From Pseudodesulfovibrio sp. (GTDB lineage: Bacteria > Desulfobacterota > Desulfovibrionia > Desulfovibrionales > Desulfovibrionaceae): DNA of 64,000 bases. Each line of letters begins with the position of its first letter. Position 1 is the first letter of the stretch. The notes under the pieces are model-generated. The model was given only the letters and a program-made list of their open reading frames with translations, did not search any database and was not told where the DNA came from. Positions 44,843-52,625 of this stretch are shown here, piece by piece. A program made the position numbers and the translations under genes. The stretch covers positions 1 through 64,000 of the forward strand of contig JAEINO010000005.1 of NCBI GenBank assembly GCA_016342345.1, read 5' to 3'.

Positions 44843-45049
44843 AACTGCACCAAGCTGTCATTTATTTTTTCCCTGCACGAATGTGATAATTCATGCAGAG
44901 CAAGCTCCGCCACAATCCATTTGAATTCTGCTCAAACATGCGCAATTCCAAGCCTTAACGCTTATCTGTCATAAATAAAACCAAATCGGCACAAACCGTT
45001 CCCCACAATTTCAACGAGGGATAGCCTACAACTGACTACTCACCTTTTG

Positions 45050-45063
45050 TGAGCATATGCTCA
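45050..45063. promoter_or_regulatory. 14-bp palindromic operator, site 1
   Basis: TGAGCATATGCTCA, a perfect palindrome 9 nt upstream of the -35 box of the Orp-like operon. A related copy is at 45105-45118. Confidence 0.55.
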
Positions 45064-45072
45064 TTTTTCCCC

Positions 45073-45100
45073 TTGACAAATATCCTGATGGTCATATTGT
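45073..45100 (+). promoter_or_regulatory. Sigma-70-like promoter of the Orp-like operon
   Basis: TTGACA (45073-45078), 16-nt spacer, TATTGT (45095-45100). It is framed by the two palindromes, as expected for a repressed promoter. Confidence 0.55.
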
Positions 45101-45104
45101 TAAT

Positions 45105-45118
45105 TGAGCATAGGTTCA
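45105..45118. promoter_or_regulatory. 14-bp operator, site 2
   Basis: TGAGCATAGGTTCA, 12 of 14 identical to site 1, overlapping the expected transcription start. Candidate binding site for the DUF134 protein encoded directly downstream. Confidence 0.45.
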
Positions 45119-45134
45119 CAAGAGGGGAGGCATA

Positions 45135-45521
45135 TTGGGTAGGCGAAAGAAAAAACGGATGGTGGAACAGGCACCCTGTGCAAGCTTTTACAAGCCACAG
45201 GGAATTCCCATGCGAGAGCTGGAAATACTGGTGTTAACCGTTGAAGGACTTGAAGCCATGCGTCTCGTTGACTGCGAAGGAATGCAGCAGATCGCAGCCG
45301 CAGACAGAATGGGCGTATCTCGCCCCACCCTGGGCCGAGTTCTCAGCGAAGCCAGAAAAATAGTTGCGACAGCATTGTCTGGAGGAAAGGCCATTCGCGT
45401 TGAAGGTGGAGAATATTTTTTGGCTTCGGAAAGAACCGCATGCGGGAAATTAAAAAGACAACGCGCATGGATGCTGGACGAAACCAGGAGTCGACAGACT
45501 GAAACCGTTGATGATCAATAA
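45135..45521 (+). CDS. DUF134/UPF0251-family DNA-binding protein
   Basis: 128 residues from a TTG at 45135, 5 nt after GGGGAGG. The family N-terminus GRRKKKRMVEQAPCASFYKP and a sigma-like helix-turn-helix (GLEAMRLVDCEGMQQIAAADRMGVSRPTLGRVL, residues about 38-70, given here in part) are present. DUF134 genes commonly stand beside NifX-fold/MinD-ferredoxin genes, as here. It heads the operon and is the likely regulator of the promoter with the two TGAGCATA operators. Confidence 0.85.
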   Translation: MGRRKKKRMVEQAPCASFYKPQGIPMRELEILVLTVEGLEAMRLVDCEGMQQIAAADRMGVSRPTLGRVLSEARKIVATALSGGKAIRVEGGEYFLASERTACGKLKRQRAWMLDETRSRQTETVDDQ

Positions 45522-45537
45522 CTAATGGAGGATCGTC

Positions 45538-46320
45538 ATGTTTACATTCGGTAGATTCGGATCAGGACAACAGATTCAAAACAGTGGATGCCGGGGTATG
45601 GGCGGAAGCGGTCGTGGCATGGCCTACGGCCGACGCAACATGGCTGGCACAGGCAGCGGCGGTGGTCGCGGCGTAGGTGGCGGCGGTCGCGGCATGGGCG
45701 GCGGCGGAGGCCAAGGCATGGGCGGCGGCGGTGGTCGCGGCATGGGTGGCGGCGGTCGCGGCATGGGCGGCGGCGGTGGTCAAGGCATGGGCGGCGGCGG
45801 TCGCGGCATGGGCGGCGGCGGTGGTCAAGGCATGGGCGGCGGCGGTCGTGGCATGGGTGGTAGCGGTCGCGGCATGGGCGGCGGCGGTGGCCAAGGTATG
45901 GGCGGCGGCATGCCTGCCCAGACACAACAACTAAATAAAGAGAATAACGTGAACAAAGTAGCAGTATCCAGTGAAGGTCCGACCTTAGAAGACAGAGTTG
46001 ATCCCCGTTTTGGCCGTGCCGCAGGATTCGTTGTCGTTGACCTTGAAACCATGGCATTTGAATACGTGAATAACGGTTCATCCCAGGCTATGGCTCAAGG
46101 TGCCGGAATCCAGGCAGCCGAAACCGTTGCCAACACCGGCGCAGGCACTGTTCTGACTGGTTCTGTCGGCCCCAAGGCATTCACAGCCCTGACCGCTGCC
46201 GGTCTGAAAATAGGCCAGGAAGTCGGCGGAATGACTGTTGGTGAAGCCATCGAAAAATTCAAGAACGGCAATGTGGTCATGGCAGACAATCCCAATGCTC
46301 AGCAAGGAGGCAACAAGTGA
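45538..46320 (+). CDS. NifX-fold protein with long Gly/Met tandem-repeat N-terminus
   Basis: 260 residues, start behind ATGGAGGATCGTC. Residues 1-125 are low complexity: units RGMGGGGGQGMGGGG and RGMGGGG alternate (Gly about two thirds, with regular Met, Arg and Gln). Residues 135-245 form a dinitrogenase iron-molybdenum cofactor (NifX/Orange-protein) domain: VSSEGPTLEDRVDPRFGRA, GAGTVLTGSVGPKAFTALT, GMTVGEAIEKFKNG. Such domains bind Mo- or Fe-containing clusters. The repeats are in frame, 45- and 21-nt DNA units that could change in number. The start codon of the next gene overlaps its stop. Confidence 0.85.
   Translation: MFTFGRFGSGQQIQNSGCRGMGGSGRGMAYGRRNMAGTGSGGGRGVGGGGRGMGGGGGQGMGGGGGRGMGGGGRGMGGGGGQGMGGGGRGMGGGGGQGMGGGGRGMGGSGRGMGGGGGQGMGGGMPAQTQQLNKENNVNKVAVSSEGPTLEDRVDPRFGRAAGFVVVDLETMAFEYVNNGSSQAMAQGAGIQAAETVANTGAGTVLTGSVGPKAFTALTAAGLKIGQEVGGMTVGEAIEKFKNGNVVMADNPNAQQGGNK
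45685..45908 (+). repeat. In-frame tandem repeat array (21/45-nt units)
   Basis: About ten iterations of GGCATGGGCGGCGGCGG followed by a variable Q/R linker (CAAGG or CGCGG), in coding frame within the NifX-type gene. Units are nearly identical at the DNA level, which favours slippage and copy-number change. Confidence 0.8.
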
Positions 46321-47186
46321 TCTACGCCATTGCGAGTGGCAAAGGCGGCACCGGTAAGACAACCGTAGCCGCCTCGCTGCTCTCTCTCTGGGATAGACCT
46401 GTCACAGCCATTGACCTTGATGTCGAAGAGCCCAATCTTCACCTCTTTCTCAATCCTGAGTTTGACAGTGTGGAAAAAGCGTACATTGAGGTTCCCGAAG
46501 TAGACGAATCAAAATGCACTCTTTGTGGGGCCTGCACAGAACTCTGCCAGTTCAAGGCTATCTCTATCATGGCCAGCACACTCCTAGTCTTTCCCGAGAT
46601 GTGCCACGGCTGCGGCGGTTGTCTGGCTGTTTGCCCGGAAAAAGCTCTGTCCCCGTCCCAACGGGAACTTGGCGAAATTTGCCTAGGAAAATCGGGTGAT
46701 ATCCGGTTCATCATGGGGAAATTACGCATCGGGGAAGCCATGAGCCCTCCGCTCATGCGGCAGGTCAAGGAACGCTTCATAACCCACGACTCCGAAGAGG
46801 ACATTATTGTCGATGCTCCTCCAGGCGTGAGTTGCCCGGCTGTCAGTGCGGTCATTGACACGGATTGCATCGTTCTGGTCACTGAACCGACTCCTTTTGG
46901 ATTTCACGACTTCAAACTTGCCTGGGAAGCCTTCTCGCCATTTGGCAAACCCATGGGAGCGGTTATCAACCGCGCCGGAATTGGAGACGACACCGTCAAC
47001 CGTTTCTGCAAAGAAAAAGGCATTCCGATCTGGGCAGAAATACCCTACGATCGGGCCATTGCCGAAGCCTACTCGCGGGGAGCCGTGGTTGCTGAAGCAG
47101 TTGAATCCTTACAAGAAACGTTTCATGAACTGCGCCGAAACATGCGTAAAGCCACCGAAACAAGCCGGGAGATGAACAATGCATGA
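46317..47186 (+). CDS. MinD/Mrp-type ATPase with inserted 2x4Fe-4S ferredoxin domain (1)
   Basis: 289 residues. P-loop SGKGGTGKTT at 7-16, DLDVEEPNLH switch, then a ferredoxin insert with CTLCGACTELCQF and CHGCGGCLAVCP (about 62-105), and the DAPPGVSCP Walker B-like motif. These deviant-Walker ATPases carry or transfer Fe-S or mixed-metal clusters in the Orp/Mrp group. It overlaps both neighbours (4 and 8 nt), so it is translationally coupled to the NifX gene upstream and the paralogue downstream. Confidence 0.88.
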   Translation: MIYAIASGKGGTGKTTVAASLLSLWDRPVTAIDLDVEEPNLHLFLNPEFDSVEKAYIEVPEVDESKCTLCGACTELCQFKAISIMASTLLVFPEMCHGCGGCLAVCPEKALSPSQRELGEICLGKSGDIRFIMGKLRIGEAMSPPLMRQVKERFITHDSEEDIIVDAPPGVSCPAVSAVIDTDCIVLVTEPTPFGFHDFKLAWEAFSPFGKPMGAVINRAGIGDDTVNRFCKEKGIPIWAEIPYDRAIAEAYSRGAVVAEAVESLQETFHELRRNMRKATETSREMNNA

Positions 47187-48054
47187 AATAGTCATCATCA
47201 GCGGCAAAGGTGGCGCAGGCAAAACGTCCATCACAGGTGCATTTGCCCAACTGGCACAAGGAGCTGTCCTGTGCGATCTGGACGTGGACGCCCCTGACCT
47301 GCATCTGCTTCTGGACCCGAAGAAGGAATCGGAACACGAGTTCTGGTCTGGAAACGAGGCAATCATTGATCCCGCAAAATGCGAAAAATGCGGCTTGTGC
47401 TTCGACATGTGCCGATTCAATGCCATCGAGGAAACCGAGGACAGCTTTCAAGTGGCTCCTTTCCGTTGCGAAGGCTGCAAAGTCTGCGTGGAATTCTGCC
47501 CGGCAGATGCCATCTCCTTTCCCAAAAGGCATTGTGGTCAATGGTACATTTCCACAACCCGTTTCGACACGATGGTTCACGCCCAGCTCTTTCCGGGTGA
47601 AGAAAACTCCGGTCGACTGGTCACGCTCCTGAAGCAGGAAGCTAAAAAAATCGCCGAAGCAAAGGGATTTGATCTTGTTCTGTGCGATGGAGCTCCCGGC
47701 ATAGGTTGCCCTGTCATCAGCTCCCTGGCCGGAACAGATCTGGCCCTGCTGGTCACTGAACCCACACCGTCAGGCATACACGACCTCAAACGTGTTGCCG
47801 AACTGTGCGATGGTTTCAAGATACAAGTCGCAGTGCTCATCAACAAATGGGACGTCAACCCAGAACTTTCGGACAACATTGAAAAATATTGCCAAAGCAA
47901 AGGGTATTCAGTCATATGCCGGTTCCCTCATGATCGCGCCGTCACAGACGCCATGGTCAACAGGAAGGTCATAACCGAATACGATAATGGTGCACTCAAG
48001 AAAACCCTTGAAACAGCATGGGCTGATACGGTATCCCTACTCAAAAGCAAATAA
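47179..48054 (+). CDS. MinD/Mrp-type ATPase with inserted 2x4Fe-4S ferredoxin domain (2)
   Basis: 291 residues, a paralogue of the preceding gene: SGKGGAGKTS P-loop, DLDVDAPDLH, CEKCGLCFDMCRF and CEGCKVCVEFCP, then DGAPGIGCPV. The two are probably a heterodimer, like the paired ATPases of Orp operons. A UUCG-capped hairpin follows the gene. Confidence 0.88.
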   Translation: MHEIVIISGKGGAGKTSITGAFAQLAQGAVLCDLDVDAPDLHLLLDPKKESEHEFWSGNEAIIDPAKCEKCGLCFDMCRFNAIEETEDSFQVAPFRCEGCKVCVEFCPADAISFPKRHCGQWYISTTRFDTMVHAQLFPGEENSGRLVTLLKQEAKKIAEAKGFDLVLCDGAPGIGCPVISSLAGTDLALLVTEPTPSGIHDLKRVAELCDGFKIQVAVLINKWDVNPELSDNIEKYCQSKGYSVICRFPHDRAVTDAMVNRKVITEYDNGALKKTLETAWADTVSLLKSK

Positions 48055-48062
48055 ATGCACTC

Positions 48063-48091
48063 CGGTGCGCCTTCGGGCGCACCGACACTTT
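48063..48091 (+). terminator. UUCG-capped hairpin
   Basis: CGGTGCGCC-TTCG-GGCGCACCG, 9-bp perfect stem, then ACACTTTT. It may end or attenuate the operon before the second NifX gene. Confidence 0.65.
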
Positions 48092-48163
48092 TCGGCTGCT
48101 GGTGTGCGGATGCGCCAAAAGCAATTTTTTTTTAAAACAACAACCAGGCAAGGAGAAGACGAT

Positions 48164-48541
48164 ATGAATACTTTGGTAGCCATACCCTCATCAAATCCAG
48201 GCGGTCTTGAAGCGACTATTGGAGAGCATTTCGGTCATTGTGATCTCTATACTCTTGTCGAGATCACTGACGGCGAAGTCAAAGATGTTCGGACCGTTCC
48301 CAATGTCCCTCACGAACAAGGCGGTTGCATGGCCCCGGTGAACTATCTGGCAGGCCACAACGTCAAAACACTCATCGCAGGCGGCATGGGTATGCGCCCG
48401 CTCATGGGCTTCAACCAGGTGGGAATCGAAGTCTATCATGGCAGCGATGCGCCGACTGTCGGTGTCGCAATCGAAGCCTTCCTGCACAAAAGCCTGCCCC
48501 TGTTCTCTCAGGAACACACCTGCGGAGGCGGCAAAGCCTAA
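48164..48541 (+). CDS. NifX/Orange-protein-fold protein
   Basis: 125 residues from the ATG at 48164 behind AAGGAGAAGACGAT; the longer frame to 47987 overlaps the ATPase gene. The NifX fold is shown by TIGEHFGHCDLYTLVEI, NVKTLIAGGMGMRPL and the C-terminal VGVAIEAFLHKSLPLF; CGGGK near the end and HFGHC could bind metal. It fits a cluster-carrying Orp partner of the two ATPases. Confidence 0.85.
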   Translation: MNTLVAIPSSNPGGLEATIGEHFGHCDLYTLVEITDGEVKDVRTVPNVPHEQGGCMAPVNYLAGHNVKTLIAGGMGMRPLMGFNQVGIEVYHGSDAPTVGVAIEAFLHKSLPLFSQEHTCGGGKA

Positions 48542-48696
48542 AGTACTCCAGGCGCGAAGACGAGCGTGACGATCAGAGCCTGCATCCTGTTTCAAACATT
48601 TTTGATTCAGAATGTACTGTACGCACGCCGTTTTCACGTTTGGGTCAAAAAAATATCCATTTTTTCAATAATTAGAATTAGAGAAATGAGTGTTGA

Positions 48697-49113
48697 ATGA
48701 CATTGAAACATGCTTCCACAGACAAAGTAAGCAAACGTTTTCTCGAATACATGCATAAACCTGTCAATGTCGGCGAACTGGATAATCCAGGCGGAAAAGC
48801 CCAGATGAAAGGACAGTGCGGTGACACCATTGGTGTCCATGTCGCCATTGATAACGATATACTCAAACAGATTCGCGTACAAACCAATGGCTGTGCGTAC
48901 ACTTTGGTTTGTGCCGAAGCCATGAGTGTTCTTGCCCAAAAGCTTTCCGTGGAAGAAGCCTTGAAGCTTGAGCCAAAGGATATCGCCGATGAGCTTGGCG
49001 GATTACCGGAAGACCACCTTCATTGCGCCCGTCTAGCATTGAATTCCCTAGGTGAGGCCATGGCGAACTACTACACGAACCTCAATGCCAACATTCGGGA
49101 AAAAGAAGAATAA
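48697..49113 (+). CDS. IscU/NifU-N-type Fe-S scaffold
   Basis: 138 residues. The full IscU ligand set is present in order: C41-G-D43, C66 and H109-C110, as in the C37/D39/C63/H105/C106 set of IscU. NGCAYTLVCAEAMS replaces the usual GCAISxASSS-type segment and has an extra Cys72. There is no cysteine desulfurase nearby, so it may be a dedicated scaffold for the metal centre built by this operon. The FmdB gene starts at the next base after the stop. Confidence 0.85.
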   Translation: MTLKHASTDKVSKRFLEYMHKPVNVGELDNPGGKAQMKGQCGDTIGVHVAIDNDILKQIRVQTNGCAYTLVCAEAMSVLAQKLSVEEALKLEPKDIADELGGLPEDHLHCARLALNSLGEAMANYYTNLNANIREKEE

Positions 49114-49368
49114 ATGCCAATATTCGAAATCCTTTGCAACGATTGCAAACATGAAGGTGAAGTGATTGTGCTCGGCAGCGAGCAGGATTTGAAATGCCCT
49201 GAATGCGGCAGCACAAACACTGAAAGGATCATGTCACCAACAAGCTCCCTGACGGGAAAGAATGGACCGACAATACCCGGCCCAGGAGATACAGGATGCT
49301 GCGGTTCGACACCCGGTCATTCCGGGTGTGCTGGCCCTGGGTCTTGCTGCGGACGAAATTTCGATTAA
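49114..49368 (+). CDS. FmdB-type zinc-ribbon protein
   Basis: 84 residues. CNDC and CPECGS form a zinc ribbon of the FmdB family (residues 8-30, with the typical PIFEILC start). The C-terminal third is unusual: a Gly/Cys-rich tail with GCCGS, GCAG and SCCGR giving further possible metal ligands. It is directly downstream of, and adjacent to, the scaffold gene. Role: small metal-binding regulator or chaperone; unproven. Confidence 0.8.
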   Translation: MPIFEILCNDCKHEGEVIVLGSEQDLKCPECGSTNTERIMSPTSSLTGKNGPTIPGPGDTGCCGSTPGHSGCAGPGSCCGRNFD

Positions 49369-49472
49369 TTTTTTTCAGATTCCACTACAGTGCCTATTGT
49401 AAGATGATTAGGCCGCAAAGGCTGTTGATAACATTTAGGCGTCCACGCCTGGAACACTTTTGGAGATAAAGT

Positions 49473-49835
49473 ATGCTTATTATTATTGCGACGAATCGTG
49501 CCCAGGAAATACAGGATTTCATCACTCCTCTGAAACAGATGAATGACGCTGAAATTGCCATTGTCCAGACCGGAGCAATTACACTTGAAAAAGTCAAATC
49601 AGAATCTCCGACCTTTGTCATCGTAGACGAAGGACTGGCTGACTTCGAACCACTGGCACTTGTCAACGAAATCGTAAAAATCAATGCCATGATCAATACG
49701 GCTGTAGTCAGTCCATTGAACCACGATGACTTCCACGAAGCCAGCGAAGGACTCGGAGTTCTGGCCCCTATTCCGACAGCCCCCAAAGGCGAGGACGGCA
49801 TTCAACTGGCTGAACTCTTCGCACGATTCATTTAA
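49473..49835 (+). CDS. Degenerate receiver-like protein
   Basis: 120 residues with the alternating beta/alpha pattern of a receiver. The putative phosphoacceptor D52 (VIVDEGLAD) is kept, but the N-terminal acidic pocket is replaced by ATN, and the conserved Thr/Ser and Lys-Pro switch are missing (APIPTAP). It may therefore act as a phosphorylation-independent adaptor. The start follows TTGGAGATAAAGT. It shares a short transcript with the next gene. Confidence 0.6.
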   Translation: MLIIIATNRAQEIQDFITPLKQMNDAEIAIVQTGAITLEKVKSESPTFVIVDEGLADFEPLALVNEIVKINAMINTAVVSPLNHDDFHEASEGLGVLAPIPTAPKGEDGIQLAELFARFI

Positions 49836-49892
49836 ATTGGAACCACGGCTTACAACCGAAACATATAACCCACTTACCCACAGGAGAATGAC

Positions 49893-50258
49893 ATGGAAAA
49901 GATACTGATTATCGGCTGCAAGAAAACCATGGATGACGTCTGCATCGGATGCTCCCGGTGCCTGGTTGCGTTCAACCGAAGGGTAAGTGCTTTTGAAAGA
50001 TACAAAGACATGGATGCCGAAATCATGGGGATTCTGAACTGTGGCGACTGCCCCGGAGCGAGCATCGTTCCTCGACTGATACAGGTCAAATTGTGGAACA
50101 TGCCCTTGGATGAGCAGCCTACCAAGATCCACATCGGCCCATGCATCGCCGACAATTGCCCGTATTACGATGACCTTGTAACCAAGATTCAAGTCAAATC
50201 AGGAATCGAGGTCATTGAAGGCACTCATTCCTATACACCGTCCAGCATATTTTCCTGA
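49893..50258 (+). CDS. CGGC-domain-like metal-binding protein
   Basis: 121 residues. The fold follows the CGGC domain: N-terminal IIGCKK, DDVCIGCSRC, a central LNCGDCPGASIV (CGDC where most relatives have CGGC), and C-terminal HIGPCIADNCPYYDDL. At least eight Cys are in conserved-looking positions, suggesting a metal site. It follows AGGAGAATGAC. Function unknown in the family. Confidence 0.75.
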   Translation: MEKILIIGCKKTMDDVCIGCSRCLVAFNRRVSAFERYKDMDAEIMGILNCGDCPGASIVPRLIQVKLWNMPLDEQPTKIHIGPCIADNCPYYDDLVTKIQVKSGIEVIEGTHSYTPSSIFS

Positions 50259-50568
50259 GCGCAGAAAAACAAGTCAGGGCAGCGGTGCCAGATTGTTGTG
50301 AATCATTTCATGCAGACTTTCAACAACGACACGGGAAAAATTAAAGCCAGACAACTCCCTGAACGTTTAGTGTACTTGGAACATTGAAGTTAAAAGAAAC
50401 CAGATCAAACGCTTTGCAATAAACGCGTTTAATCTGGTTTCTTTATTCATCTTCTTGAAGCAGCAAAACACACAACAACAACTGGCGCATTTTGCTGCAC
50501 TCTGGTATATTCCAAATCAAGAACAATTTTTCGTCCATTTCTTATGCTGTATTTGGAGGCGTAAATCA
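50259..50568. other. Gene-free stretch before the sigma-54 activator
   Basis: Contains the 50393-50444 terminator and leads into the activator's ribosome binding site (GGAGG at 50555). I saw no -24/-12 element in it. Confidence 0.5.
50393..50444. terminator. Strong bidirectional terminator
   Basis: AAAGAAACCAGAT-CAAACGC pairs with GCGTTT-AATCTGGTTTCTTT, a stem of nearly 20 bp, followed by a T-rich stretch. It ends the Orp-like region. Confidence 0.85.
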
Positions 50569-51921
50569 GTGAAACGGGCTGGATTACCTAAAAATATTTC
50601 CCTTGAATCCGTTGTCGACTCTGTCGCGGAGGGGATATTCACGGTCGATCTGGACTGGAACATCACGTTCTTCAATCAAGCAGCTGCCCAAATCACCAAC
50701 ATTTCTCCTGTCGAGGCCGTGGGGCAAAAATGCTGGGAAGTCTTCGCTTCCAGCCTCTGTGACGGTGCCTGCCCAATGCAACCGTGCCTGAAAAACGGCA
50801 AGTCTGTTCTCAACAAATCGGGGTTCATTCTCGGTGCGGACGGTGAAAAAATCCCCATCGGCATGAGTTCTTCCCCTCTCAAGGACAAGGACGGCGTTGT
50901 CATCGGTGGTGTTGAAAGTTTTCGTGACTTGAGCTCCCTGCACCAACTCATGCTGAAGGTCGAAGAGCGGTACTCCGTAGAAGACATCCGCACCAACAAC
51001 GCACACATGATCCGCATGCTCCAGATCCTGCCGCCCATCGCACAAAGCACATCCACGGTCTTGCTGCTAGGCGAATCAGGGACTGGCAAGGAACTTTTCG
51101 CCCGAGCCATTCACAACCAGAGCATGAGAAAAGAAAAACCTTTCGTGGCCGTCAACTGCGGGGCATTACCCGGAAACCTGCTGGAATCAGAACTCTTTGG
51201 TTATAAGGCCGGAGCGTTCACTGACGCCCGCAAGGACAAACCGGGACGATTGGAATTGGCTCAGGGCGGCACGCTTTTCCTTGATGAAATCGGCGACATG
51301 CCCCTGCCCCTCCAGGTAAAACTGCTACGCGTATTGCAGGAAAAAACATATGAACCGCTGGGCTCTGTGGCTCCCATTCAGGCAGATGTCAGATTCGTTG
51401 CCGCTACCAACCGCGATCTGGAAACAATGGTCAGTGAGGGCACCTTCCGTCAGGATTTATTCTTTCGCCTGAATGTTGTCCGTATAGACATCCCTCCACT
51501 ACGAGAACGCACTGAAGATATTACGCTTTTAACCAACCATTTCATACGCCAGCAAAACTCGCTCAAAGGCAAGAACATCAATGCTGTTTCCGAACGCGTT
51601 CATCATGTACTGTTCCAATACGATTTCCCCGGCAATGTGCGAGAACTTGAGAACATCATCGAATATGCCTTCATCCTCTGCCCCGGCAAAATGATCGAAA
51701 TGGCACACCTTCCCGAACATCTGAAACCGCAAATCAGAGAACAGCACACCCCCTGCGACTATGCAATCCCTACAGACGCAGCAGGCATGGCCCAACACAA
51801 GCACCATGCAGTGCTCCAAGCCCTTGATAAACACAACGGCAACAAGAGCGCGGCAGCCCGCGAACTGGGCATCTCTCGCGATACCATCAGACGGATACTG
51901 AAACGACATGAAGCAAAATAA
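50569..51921 (+). CDS. PAS sigma-54-dependent activator (GAFTDA variant)
   Basis: 450 residues from a GTG at 50569, 9 nt after GGAGG; the longer frame to 50455 has no site. PAS domain (about 10-120) with a cysteine cluster CWEVFASSLCDGACPMQPC; AAA+ domain with Walker A GESGTGKE (about 168), GAFTDA (about 215) and Walker B GGTLFLDEI (about 233); C-terminal Fis helix (NKSAAARELGISRDTIRRIL). It lies 100 nt upstream of a sigma-54 promoter that drives the tmc operon, and is its obvious activator. The Cys cluster suggests redox or Fe-S sensing. Confidence 0.9.
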   Translation: MKRAGLPKNISLESVVDSVAEGIFTVDLDWNITFFNQAAAQITNISPVEAVGQKCWEVFASSLCDGACPMQPCLKNGKSVLNKSGFILGADGEKIPIGMSSSPLKDKDGVVIGGVESFRDLSSLHQLMLKVEERYSVEDIRTNNAHMIRMLQILPPIAQSTSTVLLLGESGTGKELFARAIHNQSMRKEKPFVAVNCGALPGNLLESELFGYKAGAFTDARKDKPGRLELAQGGTLFLDEIGDMPLPLQVKLLRVLQEKTYEPLGSVAPIQADVRFVAATNRDLETMVSEGTFRQDLFFRLNVVRIDIPPLRERTEDITLLTNHFIRQQNSLKGKNINAVSERVHHVLFQYDFPGNVRELENIIEYAFILCPGKMIEMAHLPEHLKPQIREQHTPCDYAIPTDAAGMAQHKHHAVLQALDKHNGNKSAAARELGISRDTIRRILKRHEAK

Positions 51922-52021
51922 CGCACATACAGCAAATAGTGCAGCAAAACAAGTCAGTCATACGCTCTCGACACTAGGTCCCTTTAGAGATAACCGACTG
52001 ATTTAAAAGATAAAACTAAAG

Positions 52022-52037
52022 TGGCATGAACTGTGCT
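52022..52037 (+). promoter_or_regulatory. Sigma-54 promoter of the tmc operon
   Basis: TGGCATGAACTGTGCT: GG (52023-52024) and GC (52035-52036) separated by exactly 10 nt. It lies about 60 nt before the first gene (52098) and just downstream of the activator gene. Confidence 0.82.
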
Positions 52038-52097
52038 TAAAGCGATTACGTCGCCAACCAGTTCAATGGATAAGGCCTTTTAACACGTTGCAGGATC

Positions 52098-52442
52098 ATG
52101 GATATCTGTATCACAGGCTATCAAAACCGGGTGGCGACCCTGCTGGAAACAGCAACGGAACTGAGGTTGTACTCGTTGGAAGGATTACGTGTAGTCCGAA
52201 GCGGAATGACAGCAATGCCAACCGCCGGAGCCTGCATCCTCCCAACCTACCTCAAGTCCATGGGTGTCGAAATCGTCATCTGCGGCGGTCTGAGTAAGGC
52301 CGTTCAAGACGGGTTTGAAGCCTTGGGTATACAGGTCATCTCCTGGGTAAAGGGTCCCATAGAGGTTGTACTTACAGCCTACCTTGAGGACAAGTTAGAC
52401 ACGATGATCATGCCTGGACGAACCAATCGAAACGCTTTTTGA
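52098..52442 (+). CDS. NifX-fold protein heading the tmc operon
   Basis: 114 residues. The NifX/Mo-Fe cofactor fold is shown by VEIVICGGLSKAVQDGFEAL, GIQVISWVKGPIEVVLTAYL and the acidic end. It starts with ATG after GCAGGATC. It is the first gene after the sigma-54 promoter and separated from tmcD by 183 nt. Its link to the Orp-like cluster upstream suggests a shared metal-cluster or redox-related role; this is inference. Confidence 0.75.
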   Translation: MDICITGYQNRVATLLETATELRLYSLEGLRVVRSGMTAMPTAGACILPTYLKSMGVEIVICGGLSKAVQDGFEALGIQVISWVKGPIEVVLTAYLEDKLDTMIMPGRTNRNAF

Positions 52443-52625
52443 CGACCGACCCCCATATTGACAAGCGCAGCTTTGTCCTTCAGCTTTTCCCGAAAACTCA
52501 GCACTGCTGAGTCCGTACAGTCGACGCAGCAGATCGCTGTCTGCCCGACTCCCCCGGAAAAGGAATGTTGAAGCGACAAGGCGCATCAGCCGCCTGATAG
52601 CGGTGCCACAACATAAGGGGGTGCT

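Larger units (their letters stand above)
44781..45134. other. Gene-free stretch between activator and Orp-like operon
   Basis: Contains the AT-only hairpin at 44811-44842 and, at its right end, the promoter and palindromic operators of the DUF134 operon. Nothing else is supported. Confidence 0.5.

Noticed and set aside
45685-45908. Repeat array considered as CRISPR
   Set aside because: Units are contiguous and coding with no unique spacers and no cas genes nearby.
45542-46081. 179-residue minus-strand frame rich in Arg/His/Cys
   Set aside because: A mirror of the Gly-Met repeat; low-complexity DNA leaves all frames open.
47987-48163. N-terminal extension of the second NifX protein
   Set aside because: It overlaps the end of the ATPase gene and the UUCG hairpin; the ATG at 48164 has a strong ribosome binding site.
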